Shown here piece after piece: positions 1-6,062 of a stretch of DNA of 16,121 nucleotides (its first letter is position 1; the number at the start of each line of letters is the position of its first letter). The notes beneath the pieces were generated by a model. That model worked only from the letters and a program-made list of their open reading frames with translations. It was not told the DNA's origin and did not search any database. Source of the DNA: JBBRHF01 sp038223055 (lineage in GTDB: Bacteria > Actinomycetota > Actinomycetes > JACCUZ01); NCBI GenBank assembly GCA_038223055.1, contig JBBRHF010000091.1:1-16121 (forward strand), in the 5' to 3' direction. A program made the position numbers and the translations under genes.

Positions 1-416
1 CGGGAAGCGACCCAGGACTGGATCCGGGCCCACGCCACGATCAGATCCACCCGGGTATCGGCGTCCAACACGCCCGGGTCCAGCCTGGCCAGCAGACTCA
101 CCGTCGACGCGTCCGGCGGGCACCCCAACACCCGCTCCACCGCGATTCGGCCCGCCTGCGCCCGCGCCAGCACTGGCTCGGCGCCGGCCTGGGCGGCGTC
201 GGCCTTCGTGCTGTCGGCCTTCGTGCTGTCGACCTGCGCACCATCGATCTCCGCGTCCTCGACCTCGCCGAACCAGCTCAACGGGTCCAGCGGATCCGGC
301 CGAATCGACGGGTCGAACACATCCACGGGCTCGTCGTCGTCCCTGGGGTCGAAGGGGTCGAACGACTGCCCGGACGGACACATGTCCACCCGCGAGTCGA
401 ACGTATCTTCGGCCAT
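1..416 (-). CDS. DUF222-like (HNH endonuclease family) protein, N-terminal part, truncated by window edge
   Basis: The minus-strand frame is open from an ATG at 416 to the window start (138 codons, no stop). The protein begins with an acidic, Asp/Pro-rich stretch of about 55 residues, then a 5-residue repeat (STKAD twice), then an Ala-rich helix. It ends in LDADTRVDLIVAWARIQSW, which resembles the start of the DUF222 domain that often precedes an HNH nuclease domain in actinobacteria. The HNH part would lie outside the window, so nuclease function cannot be seen here. There is no convincing Shine-Dalgarno sequence before the ATG, but a TAnnnT hexamer lies 7-12 bases upstream, compatible with a leaderless transcript. 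Such genes occur in many copies in actinobacterial genomes, so the gene probably has no functional link to the respiratory genes. The family call is from memory of the motif. That the frame is coding is fairly sure. Confidence 0.68.
   Translation of the reverse strand, partial: MAEDTFDSRVDMCPSGQSFDPFDPRDDDEPVDVFDPSIRPDPLDPLSWFGEVEDAEIDGAQVDSTKADSTKADAAQAGAEPVLARAQAGRIAVERVLGCPPDASTVSLLARLDPGVLDADTRVDLIVAWARIQSWVAS
198..227. repeat. 15-bp tandem repeat, two copies
   Basis: The unit gtcggccttcgtgct occurs twice head to tail (198-212 and 213-227). It encodes the in-frame STKAD repeat in the linker of the DUF222-like protein. It is probably a local slippage product. Confidence 0.85.
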
Positions 417-751
417 ACAGACAACGTAGCCAGGGGGTCTGACAGTGCTCAGCCCGAAACCGGCACATCCCGAAAAGATCTTGAACTATTCACTCAGCGA
501 CTACGCAACTAGCCCACCAGCACCAGCACCATCACCATCATCGCCGCCACCATCAGTTCGTCCCCTGGGTTGACTGTCGCGCCACCAGCGCTCCGTCGCC
601 GAGGTGCCCGCCGGCGCGGACCTTGACCCTGAGCTTTCGACCGCTCTGCGGGCCGATCGCCGACGCCGGTCCGCAACTGTCGGCAGACGTGTCTGCTTGG
701 TCGGCCGGGCATCGGTGGGCCGCAACGCCTACCAGCCCGGTCGGCCACCCC
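417..751. other. Intergenic stretch without a supportable gene
   Basis: This lies between the start of the DUF222-like gene and the repeats at the menF 3' end. Minus-strand open frames exist (about 75 codons) but have atypical composition, no ribosome binding site and no recognisable motif. Around 513-560 there is a CAC/CAT/CAG-type trinucleotide-like run. The segment 470-515 is less GC-rich than its surroundings. I see no tRNA, no strong terminator hairpin and no mobile-element end. Confidence 0.6.
423..428 (-). promoter_or_regulatory. Possible -10 box for a leaderless DUF222-like transcript
   Basis: On the minus strand TACGTT (428 to 423) fits TAnnnT and would place transcription start on the A of the ATG at 416. 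This would explain the missing ribosome binding site. The -35 region is poor (CTGAGC at 18-base spacing), so the call is tentative. Confidence 0.3.
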
Positions 752-821
752 GTGACCCCCAGGCGCCGTGACCCCCAGGCGCCGTGACCCTCAGGCGCCG
801 AGACCCTCAGGCGCCGAGACC
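752..821. repeat. 16-bp tandem repeats across the menF stop codon
   Basis: The unit (plus strand) is gtgacccccaggcgcc or close variants (gtgaccctcaggcgcc, gagaccctcaggcgcc). There are four head-to-tail copies at 752-767, 768-783, 784-799 and 800-815, with the start of a further copy running into menF to 821. The menF stop (TCA on plus, 807-809) lies in the copy nearest the gene. The copies get closer to the gene-end sequence towards menF, as expected if the end of the gene was duplicated outward. Each copy carries the palindrome ggcgcc, but no real terminator stem forms. Confidence 0.9.
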
Positions 822-2075
822 TTCGAGGGCGTCGCGGACCGGCACGAACTTGGCTTGAGCCTCCGCGACCTCGTCGTCAGGATTGGAGTCTGCGACGATC
901 CCGCACCCCGCGAACAGCCGCGCGGTCGCGCCCTCGAGCTGGGCACAGCGCAGCGCGATGCCCCACTCGCCGTCACCTCGGCCGTCGACCCACCCGACCG
1001 GCCCGGCGTAGCGGCCGCGGTCCATGCCCTCGAGCTCGGCGAGCAGCGCCACGGCCGGTGCCGTCGGCGTCCCCCCGACCGCGGCCGTGGGATGCAGCGC
1101 GGCCACCAGATCCAGCACGTCCCCGGCGCCAACCAGCCGGGCCGTGACGGTCGTCGCGAGGTGGGCGACGTTGGACAGTTGCAGGATCTGCGGCGTCTGC
1201 GGGACCTCGAGGTCCTCGACCCGCCCGGCCAGCGAACCGGCCAGCGACTCGACGGCGTAGCGGTGCTCCTCGCGGTCCTTGGCCGAGGACATCAGCGCGG
1301 AGCCGCGAGCCCGGTCCTCGGCCGGGTCGGCGCCGCGGGTGACGGTACCGGCGAGGACCCGGGACACGACCCGCTCACCGGCTCGTCCGACCAGCAACTC
1401 CGGGGTCGCGCCGACCAGCCCGTCGACGGCGAAGGCCCAGCACTCGGCGTAGCTCTCGGCCAGCCGGGCAAGCAGGAAGCGTGCGTCGATGGGCTCGGCC
1501 GCCGTCGCGCAAAGGTCATGGGCGAGCACCACCTTGGCCAGCTCGCCCTCCCGGATGCGGCGGACCGCACTGGTCACGCCCTCGCGGAACGCGGTGACCG
1601 AGGACTCCCCGGCGGAGTAACGCAGCCGGCTCGGTCCGGTCACCGGAGCCGGCGTCGCCAGCCGTGGCCCCGACCCCACCGTGGTGAGCCAGGTGACGCC
1701 GTCGCGGCGACCGAGCACCACCCGGGGCACGACGAGCACCGACGGTGAGGTCGAGTCGTCGGCGAACGCGAAGCTCCCGAACGCGATCGGGCCGGTGCCG
1801 GGTAGCCCCACCTCGTCCTCGACGTCGGTGCCCTCGAGCAGGGCGTGCCACCAGTCCCTGGCCGCTTCGATGCGGTCCGGGCCGTAGATCTCGAACCGGG
1901 CCGCCTCGCCCCACCCGACGAGCCCCTCGCCGTCGCGGACCCAGGCCAGCGCCCCTGCGGGGAGGGGCAGCCGGTCCAGCAGCCTGGCGCCCGCGGCGAA
2001 CTCCACCCGGGTCGTGCGCACGCGTGGCAGCGCCGGCCGGGCGGCCGCCGCTGTGTCCGCCAGGGCTGTGCTCAC
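807..2075 (-). CDS. menF: Isochorismate synthase (menaquinone pathway)
   Basis: This chorismate-binding-family enzyme converts chorismate to isochorismate, the first committed step to menaquinone, in the cytosol with Mg2+. With the GTG start at 2075 it has 422 residues. Visible family motifs are ELAKVVLA with the general-base-type Lys (about residue 181), GATPELL (about 222-228), LHPTAAVGGTP (327-337), ELEGMDRGRYAGPVGW (347-362) and the C-terminal GIVADSNPDDE metal-site region (to 402). The frame stays open up to an ATG at 2177, but that start would overlap the divergent ORF, and residues before 2075 look unlike the family, so GTG 2075 is preferred. An isochorismate synthase for siderophore or salicylate synthesis (EntC/DhbC type) is the main alternative; no siderophore genes are nearby, whereas menG and a menJ-like gene are. 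The stop codon lies in a tandem repeat. Confidence 0.9.
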   Translation of the reverse strand: MSTALADTAAAARPALPRVRTTRVEFAAGARLLDRLPLPAGALAWVRDGEGLVGWGEAARFEIYGPDRIEAARDWWHALLEGTDVEDEVGLPGTGPIAFGSFAFADDSTSPSVLVVPRVVLGRRDGVTWLTTVGSGPRLATPAPVTGPSRLRYSAGESSVTAFREGVTSAVRRIREGELAKVVLAHDLCATAAEPIDARFLLARLAESYAECWAFAVDGLVGATPELLVGRAGERVVSRVLAGTVTRGADPAEDRARGSALMSSAKDREEHRYAVESLAGSLAGRVEDLEVPQTPQILQLSNVAHLATTVTARLVGAGDVLDLVAALHPTAAVGGTPTAPAVALLAELEGMDRGRYAGPVGWVDGRGDGEWGIALRCAQLEGATARLFAGCGIVADSNPDDEVAEAQAKFVPVRDALEGLGA

Positions 2076-2082
2076 ACCGGAA

Positions 2083-2088
2083 AGCGTA
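2083..2088 (-). promoter_or_regulatory. Possible -10 box of menF (leaderless)
   Basis: TACGCT on the minus strand (2088 to 2083) fits TAnnnT and puts the predicted transcription start at about 2076, one base before the GTG chosen for menF. No good Shine-Dalgarno precedes that GTG, which fits a leaderless mRNA. No clear -35 is visible. Confidence 0.35.
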
Positions 2089-2167
2089 CGACGCGGGCCC
2101 TGCCGGCCCGACAGGTCGGCCGTTGCCGACGGGCGTGCGGGGACGCCGTCCTGGGTAGGTAGGGTCC

Positions 2168-2371
2168 ATGAGCGCACCGAGCGAGGACCGCTATACCCAC
2201 CCGGCCGACGGCGAGGACCCCCGAACGGCGGATCGCGAACTGACCGACCCCGACCACCAGCGTCGACTCGCCCGGGACCGCCAGGTGACCCGTGACCAGC
2301 CGGTCGAGCGGGCTCAGGGCACCTCCGCCGACCGTCCCGGCATCAACCCGGCCGACCGCGACCGGATCTGA
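2168..2371 (+). CDS. Small highly charged hypothetical protein
   Basis: This is a 67-residue frame starting at ATG 2168, rich in Asp, Arg, Glu, Pro and Thr, with no Cys, no membrane segment and no signal peptide. It is predicted soluble and probably disordered. I do not recognise a family. Purine-rich sequence (ggtaggtaggg) just before the ATG could be a ribosome binding site or a -10 region. The gene is divergent from menF (92-base gap) and convergent with menG. Its final codons (DRDRI then TGA) are the seed of the downstream 15-bp tandem array: the same bases, including the stop codon, are repeated. The third-position GC and codon use look coding-like, but the short length leaves real doubt. 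Confidence 0.45.
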   Translation: MSAPSEDRYTHPADGEDPRTADRELTDPDHQRRLARDRQVTRDQPVERAQGTSADRPGINPADRDRI

Positions 2372-2495
2372 CCCGACCGGATCTGACCCGACCGGATCTG
2401 ACCCGACCGGATCTGACCGCGACCGGATCTGACCCGACCGGATCTGACCCGACCGGATCTGACCCGACCGGATCTGACCCGACCGGATCTGACCC
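2360..2495. repeat. Nine-copy 15-bp tandem array between convergent genes
   Basis: The unit gaccggatctgaccc is repeated head to tail at 2360, 2375, 2390, 2405, 2421, 2436, 2451, 2466 and 2481. All copies are identical except the fourth, which ends in g and is followed by an extra c (2419-2420). The first copy contains the stop codon of the small ORF at 2168-2371. The array ends 20 bases before the menG stop. The near-perfect identity suggests recent expansion. Individual copies contain ccgg but no strong stem, so it is not an obvious terminator. Confidence 0.97.
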
Positions 2496-2515
2496 GCCGG
2501 TTTTGAAGCGCCCCG

Positions 2516-3220
2516 TCAGCGGCGGGCCCGGTGGATGGCCACGATCCCGCCGCTGCGGTTCGACCAGGCCACGCCAGACCAGCCCGCGGCAGCGATGCGC
2601 TGCGCCAGGGCCGCCTGGTCAGGCCAGGCCCGGATCGACTCGGCCAGATAGACGTAGGCGTCGGGGTTGCTCGACACCTTGCGGGCAACCGTCGGCAGCG
2701 CCCGCATGAGGTAGCCGCTGTAGATCGTGCGGAACGGCCGCCAGGTCGGGTGGCTGAACTCGCAGACCACCAGCCGGCCGCCGGGCTTGGTGACCCGGGC
2801 CAGCTCGGCCAGGGCCCCTGCGACGTCACGGACGTTGCGCAGGCCGAACGAGATCGTGACCGCATCGAACGCCTCGTCGGCGAACGGCAGCGCCAGCGCA
2901 TCCCCCCCGACGAAGTCCAGATCGGGAAACTCCAGGGCGGGCAGGTGCCGACGGCCGACAGCGAGCATGCCGAGCGAGAAGTCACACGCCACCACGTCGG
3001 CGCCAGCGTCAAGGAACGGCACCGAGGAGCTGCCGGTCCCGGCCGCGAGGTCGAGGATGCGCTCCCCGGGACGGGCGGCCACGGCGGCGGCGACGGCCCT
3101 GCGCCAGCGCCGGGTCTGGCCGAGGGAGAGCACGTCGTTGGTGCGGTCGTAGCGCTCGGCCACGCCGTCGAACATCGCCGCCACCTCATGCGGCGCCTTC
3201 TCCAGGCTCGCTCGCGTCAC
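2516..3220 (-). CDS. menG: Demethylmenaquinone methyltransferase
   Basis: This SAM-dependent C-methyltransferase (UbiE/MenG family) makes menaquinone from demethylmenaquinone, the last ring step. From GTG at 3220 the product has 234 residues, the usual size. Visible features are the N-terminal MFDGVAERYDRTNDVLS (UbiE-type start, about 16-32), SAM motif I LDLAAGTG (56-63), the acidic residue region ACDFSLGML (78-86), ISFGLRNV (123-130) and the family signature RVTKPGGRLVVCEFS (142-156). The open frame continues far upstream opposite the reductase gene, but sequence before VTRASLEKAPHEV has no family likeness, so GTG 3220 is chosen. No strong ribosome binding site precedes it. It is divergent from the csbD-like gene (118-base gap). 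Menaquinone rather than ubiquinone is inferred from the actinobacterial context and from menF nearby. Confidence 0.93.
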   Translation of the reverse strand: MTRASLEKAPHEVAAMFDGVAERYDRTNDVLSLGQTRRWRRAVAAAVAARPGERILDLAAGTGSSSVPFLDAGADVVACDFSLGMLAVGRRHLPALEFPDLDFVGGDALALPFADEAFDAVTISFGLRNVRDVAGALAELARVTKPGGRLVVCEFSHPTWRPFRTIYSGYLMRALPTVARKVSSNPDAYVYLAESIRAWPDQAALAQRIAAAGWSGVAWSNRSGGIVAIHRARR

Positions 3221-3338
3221 CCGGCCACTGTGGCACAGGCGCCGTCGCACCAGCGGGCGTCGCCGGGGTTTCGATTGCCGTCGCCGTGGCAAGAACCCCA
3301 CCGTAGGAACACATCCGAGCGACAGACAGGGGATTTCC

Positions 3339-3512
3339 ATGGGTGCCGACGACAAGACCGACAACAAGCTTGAGGAGCTCGGCGGGAAGTTCAAGGAGAA
3401 GGCCGGCGACATCACCGGCGACGAGTCCCTCCAGGCCGAAGGCGAGCGTGACCAGTCCAAGGCCAACCTGAAGCAAGCTGGCGAGAAGATCAAGGACGCC
3501 TTCAAGGGCTGA
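3339..3512 (+). CDS. CsbD family stress-response protein
   Basis: A 57-residue protein, too short for many ORF callers. It is hydrophilic and Lys/Glu/Gly-rich, with the CsbD-family pattern: KLEELGGKFKEKAGDITGD near the N-terminus, then a second helix (QSKANLKQAGEKIKDAFKG) to the end. CsbD-like proteins are small, abundant, general-stress proteins of unknown molecular function (sigma-B-dependent in Bacillus). AGGGGA sits 7 bases before the ATG, a good ribosome binding site. It is followed 20 bases later by a strong hairpin terminator, so it is probably a single-gene transcript separate from the menJ/nuo genes. I could not find a convincing stress-sigma promoter in the 118-base upstream gap. 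The family call is by motif recognition. Confidence 0.88.
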   Translation: MGADDKTDNKLEELGGKFKEKAGDITGDESLQAEGERDQSKANLKQAGEKIKDAFKG

Positions 3513-3532
3513 ACCCGGTACGACGAACAGCG

Positions 3533-3567
3533 GCAGGCCCCCCGACCACCCTGGTCGGGGGGTCTGC
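3533..3567 (+). terminator. Strong hairpin terminator after the csbD-like gene
   Basis: Two 16-base arms (3533-3548 and 3552-3567) pair with a single G-U wobble around a 3-base loop (ccc). The stem contains six consecutive G-C pairs. No T-run follows, which is common for actinobacterial terminators. It separates the csbD-like transcript from the menJ-nuo region. Confidence 0.8.
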
Positions 3568-3580
3568 TCGTGCCACCCCG

Positions 3581-3586
3581 TAGACT
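3581..3586 (+). promoter_or_regulatory. Candidate -10 box upstream of menJ (and perhaps nuo)
   Basis: TAGACT fits the actinobacterial TAnnnT -10 pattern. Transcription would start near 3593. No good -35 is seen because that position falls in the terminator stem. The Rex-like operator would then lie at about +10 to +25. Confidence 0.4.
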
Positions 3587-3601
3587 CGCCGCCGAGCAGT
3601 T

Positions 3602-3617
3602 CGTGAACGCATTCACA
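3602..3617. promoter_or_regulatory. Rex (NADH/NAD+ redox sensor) operator candidate
   Basis: The 16 bases cgtgaacgcattcaca match the Streptomyces Rex operator consensus as I know it (TGTGAAC-N-C-N-TTCACA) at all fixed positions but the first. The right half-site (TGTGAA on the minus strand) is perfect and the left half-site has one mismatch. The inverted repeat is GTGAA-4-TTCAC. It is 36 bases before the menJ-like GTG and just downstream of a candidate -10 box. Rex is known to repress nuo and cyd genes in Streptomyces when NADH is low. Confidence 0.62.
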
Positions 3618-3652
3618 AGCGCACCCGACCATTCGCCGAGGACCCGCTGACC

Positions 3653-5020
3653 GTGACTTCTCCCGACCCCCGCGATCGCGACGCCACCGTCGATATCGAT
3701 GGCCACGTCGATGCCGATGGCCACGTCGATGCCGACGGCAACCGCGATCTCGGTGCCAACGTCGATGCCGACGTCATCGTGGTCGGCGCCGGTCCCGCGG
3801 GATCGACGACGGCTTACCACCTCGCCCAGGCCGGCCTCGACGTCCTGGTGTTGGAGAAGGCAGCCTTTCCCCGCGAGAAGGTCTGCGGTGACGGGCTCAC
3901 CCCGCGCGCCGTCCGCTCGCTGATCTCGATGGGCGTCGACACCCGACCCGAGGCCGGGTGGATCCACAACCGGGGGCTGCGCATCGTCGGCGGCGGCATG
4001 CGCCTCGAGCTGCCCTGGCCAGAGCTCGCGAGCTACCCGACGTACGGACTGGTCCGGCCACGGACCGACTTCGACGACCTGCTCGCGCGCCAGGCAGTCA
4101 AGGCCGGCGCCCTGATGCATGAGCGGACCACCGTCACCGGCCCGGTGCTGGACGAGCGCACCGGGCGCATCACCGGCGTGCACGCCCGAGGCGAGGACGG
4201 AGCGGAGTGGACCTATCGCGCGCCGATCGTCGTGGCCGCGGACGGCAACTCCAGCCGCCTCGGTCTCGCGATGGGCCTGCCCGTCCGGGACGACCGCCCG
4301 ATGGGCGTTGCCGTGCGCACCTACTACACCAGCCCGCGACACGCCGACGAGTGGCTCGAGTCCTGGCTCGAGCTGTGGGACGAGAAGGACGGCCAGCGGC
4401 GCCAACTGCCGGGCTACGGCTGGATCTTCGGGGTCGGCGACGGCACGTCCAACGTGGGACTCGGCATCCTCAACACGAGCACCGCGTGGGGCCACGTCGA
4501 CTACAAGGCGCTGCTGCGGCGCTGGCTCGACCAGACGCCCGAGGAGTGGGGCTTGCGCGAGGAGAACCGCATCCGGCCGGTGCGCGGCGCGGCGCTGCCG
4601 ATGGGCTTCAACCGCCAGCCCCTTTACGCCCGCGGGTTGCTGCTGGTCGGCGACTCGGGCGGGATGGTGAACCCCTTCAACGGCGAAGGAATCGCCTACG
4701 CGATGGAGTCCGGCGAGTTGGCCGCGCAGGTCATCGCGCAGGCCGTGGCCAGGCCCACGTCGGACGCGCGGGAGCGGGCGCTGCAGGGCTACCCGCAGGC
4801 GCTGAAGGAGGCCTACGGCGGCTACTACACCCTCGGTCGGGTGTTCGTCCGGCTGATCGGTGACGACCGGGTGATGGCCCTCGCGACCCGCCACGGCCTG
4901 CCGCACCCGATGCTCATGCGCTTCGTCCTCAAACTGATGGCCAACCTGACCGACCCCCGCGGCGGCGACGCGATGGACCGGGTCATCAACGCTCTCTCCC
5001 GGCTCGCCCCCGCCGCATGA
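3653..5020 (+). CDS. menJ: Geranylgeranyl reductase family FAD oxidoreductase, probable menaquinone side-chain reductase
   Basis: A 455-residue flavoprotein. It has a dinucleotide-binding start VIVVGAGPAGS (41-51), the family motif KVCGDGLTPRAV (76-87), the middle FAD motif VAADGNSS (194-201) and the distal FAD motif GDSGGMVNPFNGEGI (333-347). The geranylgeranyl-reductase family saturates isoprenoid double bonds. The mycobacterial member MenJ reduces one bond of the menaquinone tail. The neighbours menF, menG and nuo make a menaquinone substrate much more likely than chlorophyll or archaeal lipids, but this is inference. GTG 3653 is preceded by GAGGA at 10 bases. The first 40 residues are an Asp-rich extension made from an 18-bp repeat, before the usual family start. 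It probably leads the nuo operon or a short transcript of its own (118 bases to nuoA). A Rex-like operator is just upstream. Confidence 0.82.
   Translation: MTSPDPRDRDATVDIDGHVDADGHVDADGNRDLGANVDADVIVVGAGPAGSTTAYHLAQAGLDVLVLEKAAFPREKVCGDGLTPRAVRSLISMGVDTRPEAGWIHNRGLRIVGGGMRLELPWPELASYPTYGLVRPRTDFDDLLARQAVKAGALMHERTTVTGPVLDERTGRITGVHARGEDGAEWTYRAPIVVAADGNSSRLGLAMGLPVRDDRPMGVAVRTYYTSPRHADEWLESWLELWDEKDGQRRQLPGYGWIFGVGDGTSNVGLGILNTSTAWGHVDYKALLRRWLDQTPEEWGLREENRIRPVRGAALPMGFNRQPLYARGLLLVGDSGGMVNPFNGEGIAYAMESGELAAQVIAQAVARPTSDARERALQGYPQALKEAYGGYYTLGRVFVRLIGDDRVMALATRHGLPHPMLMRFVLKLMANLTDPRGGDAMDRVINALSRLAPAA
3689..3760. repeat. 18-bp tandem repeats in the 5' end of menJ
   Basis: Four 18-base units (3689-3706, 3707-3724, 3725-3742, 3743-3760) are related to gtcgatgccgatggccac, the last one diverged. 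A partial fifth copy begins at 3761. They encode VDIDGH, VDADGH, VDADGN and RDLGAN just ahead of the native VDADVIVVGAG. Confidence 0.85.
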
Positions 5021-5040
5021 CCGACGAGACCAACCCGCCG

Positions 5041-5070
5041 TTCCGGCGGCGACCGCAACGCTCCTAGGAT
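5041..5070 (+). promoter_or_regulatory. Possible internal promoter for nuoA
   Basis: TAGGAT at 5065-5070 fits TAnnnT. A poor -35 (ttccgg, 5041-5046) is 18 bases upstream. Transcription would begin near 5077, giving a leader of about 60 bases to the nuoA start. No Rex-like site is seen in this gap. Confidence 0.3.
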
Positions 5071-5138
5071 GGCCAACCCGGGCACCTGACGGGCGACCTG
5101 GATGGCGACCACAGGACGAAAGGGGAGTGAGTTTCGAC

Positions 5139-5498
5139 GTGCAGGCCTACGTGCCGATCATGGTTCTCGCGCTCATCGCGGGTGGCTTCGCGGTGGTCTC
5201 CATCGGCGCCGGCGCGGTCACCGGACCCAAGCGCTACAACCGAGCCCGGCTAGACGCCTACGAGTGCGGCATCGAGCCGACCCCGCAGCCGGTGGGCGGC
5301 GGCCGGTTCCCGGTGAAGTACTACCTGACTGCGATGCTGTTCATCGTCTTCGACATCGAGATCGTGTTCCTCTACCCGTGGGCGGTTGCGTTCGACTCCC
5401 TGGGCATGTTCGGTCTGGTCGAGATGGTGCTGTTCATCCTCACCCTGCTCGTCGCCTATGCCTATGTGTGGCGACGCGGTGGCCTGGAATGGGACTGA
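5139..5498 (+). CDS. nuoA: NADH-quinone oxidoreductase subunit A
   Basis: A membrane subunit of respiratory complex I, next to the quinone chamber. It has 119 residues with three membrane helices (about 4-25, 61-82, 90-111). The conserved loop YECGIEPTP (41-49, with Cys43) and the helix-2 acidic motif FDIEIVFLYPW (71-81, Asp72 and Glu74) are present. There are two in-frame GTG starts. 5127 adds four residues (MSFD) and touches the purine-rich AAGGGGA directly. 5139 gives the start M-QAYVPI, which lines up with the M-NAYAPI type start and 119-residue length I recall for streptomycete NuoA, and has AGGGGAG 11 bases before it. I choose 5139. nuoB follows after 9 bases. Confidence 0.93.
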   Translation: MQAYVPIMVLALIAGGFAVVSIGAGAVTGPKRYNRARLDAYECGIEPTPQPVGGGRFPVKYYLTAMLFIVFDIEIVFLYPWAVAFDSLGMFGLVEMVLFILTLLVAYAYVWRRGGLEWD

Positions 5499-5507
5499 GG
5501 TAAGTCG

Positions 5508-6062
5508 ATGGGAATCGAAGAGAAGCTCCCCAGCGGAGTGCTGCTGACGAGCGTCGAGAAGCTCGCGGGCTACATGCGCAAGAATTCGTTGTGGACGGCG
5601 TCGTTCGGCCTGGCCTGCTGCGCCATCGAGATGATGTCCACTGGCGGGGCGCGCTACGACCTGGGCCGGTTCGGCATGGAGGTGTTCCGCGCATCGCCGC
5701 GCCAGGCCGATCTGATGATCGTCGCCGGCCGGGTCAGCCAGAAGATGGCACCGGTGCTGCGCCAGATCTACGACCAGATGGCCAACCCCAAGTGGGTGAT
5801 CTCGATGGGCGTGTGTGCCTCCAGCGGCGGGATGTTCAACAATTACGCCATCGTCCAGGGCGTCGACCACGTCGTTCCGGTCGACATCTACCTTCCCGGC
5901 TGCCCGCCGCGGCCGGAGATGCTGATGGACGCGATCCTCAAGCTGCACGCGCAGATCGCCGCGTCGCCCCTCGGCGCCAACCGCGTGCGCATCGACCAGG
6001 AGGCCGAGGTCGCCGCCCTCACAGCCGAGCCCACCGGCCACATGAAGGGGCTGCTGCGGTGA
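5508..6062 (+). CDS. nuoB: NADH-quinone oxidoreductase subunit B
   Basis: A peripheral-arm subunit of complex I that carries the terminal [4Fe-4S] cluster N2, the direct electron donor to menaquinone. It has 184 residues. The four cluster ligands are visible: the adjacent pair Cys37-Cys38 in FGLACCAIEMM, Cys103 in GVCASSGGMFNNY, and Cys132 in LPGCPPRPE. The ATG start at 5508 has a good AGGTAAG six bases upstream. The last bases overlap the nuoC GTG start by four (GTGA), so translation is likely coupled. Confidence 0.97.
   Translation: MGIEEKLPSGVLLTSVEKLAGYMRKNSLWTASFGLACCAIEMMSTGGARYDLGRFGMEVFRASPRQADLMIVAGRVSQKMAPVLRQIYDQMANPKWVISMGVCASSGGMFNNYAIVQGVDHVVPVDIYLPGCPPRPEMLMDAILKLHAQIAASPLGANRVRIDQEAEVAALTAEPTGHMKGLLR

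Noticed and set aside
483..497. tgaactattca near the DUF222-like gene, considered as a second Rex-like site
   Set aside because: The arms are four bases and the spacer is three instead of four. The outer bases do not match.
501..748. Two overlapping minus-strand frames of 74 and 79 codons between the DUF222-like gene and menF
   Set aside because: There is no ribosome binding site, no motif, and the C-terminus of one comes from a trinucleotide-like run. Both are judged non-coding.
768..1748. A 326-codon plus-strand frame opposite menF
   Set aside because: Composition is Arg/Gly/Pro-rich with no motif. The minus strand has clear isochorismate synthase motifs across the same bases.
2067..2076. 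Palindrome tgtgctcaca next to the menF start, considered as a Rex-type or other operator
   Set aside because: It lacks the TGTGAA-4-TTCACA layout. The half-sites are only four bases with a two-base gap, so chance is likely.
2360..2495. The 15-bp array as a CRISPR array or iteron-type origin
   Set aside because: There are no unique spacers, units are contiguous, and there are no cas, rep or dnaA-box features nearby.
3186..3632. A 148-codon minus-strand frame covering csbD
   Set aside because: It is the antisense shadow of the csbD-like gene and reads through the terminator hairpin.
2516..4906. A very long minus-strand open frame (796 codons) running from menG back through the menJ-like gene
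   Set aside because: Only the part up to 3220 resembles MenG. The rest lies opposite csbD and menJ, has His/Asp/Gly-rich low-information sequence, and is the usual antisense artefact of high-GC coding DNA.
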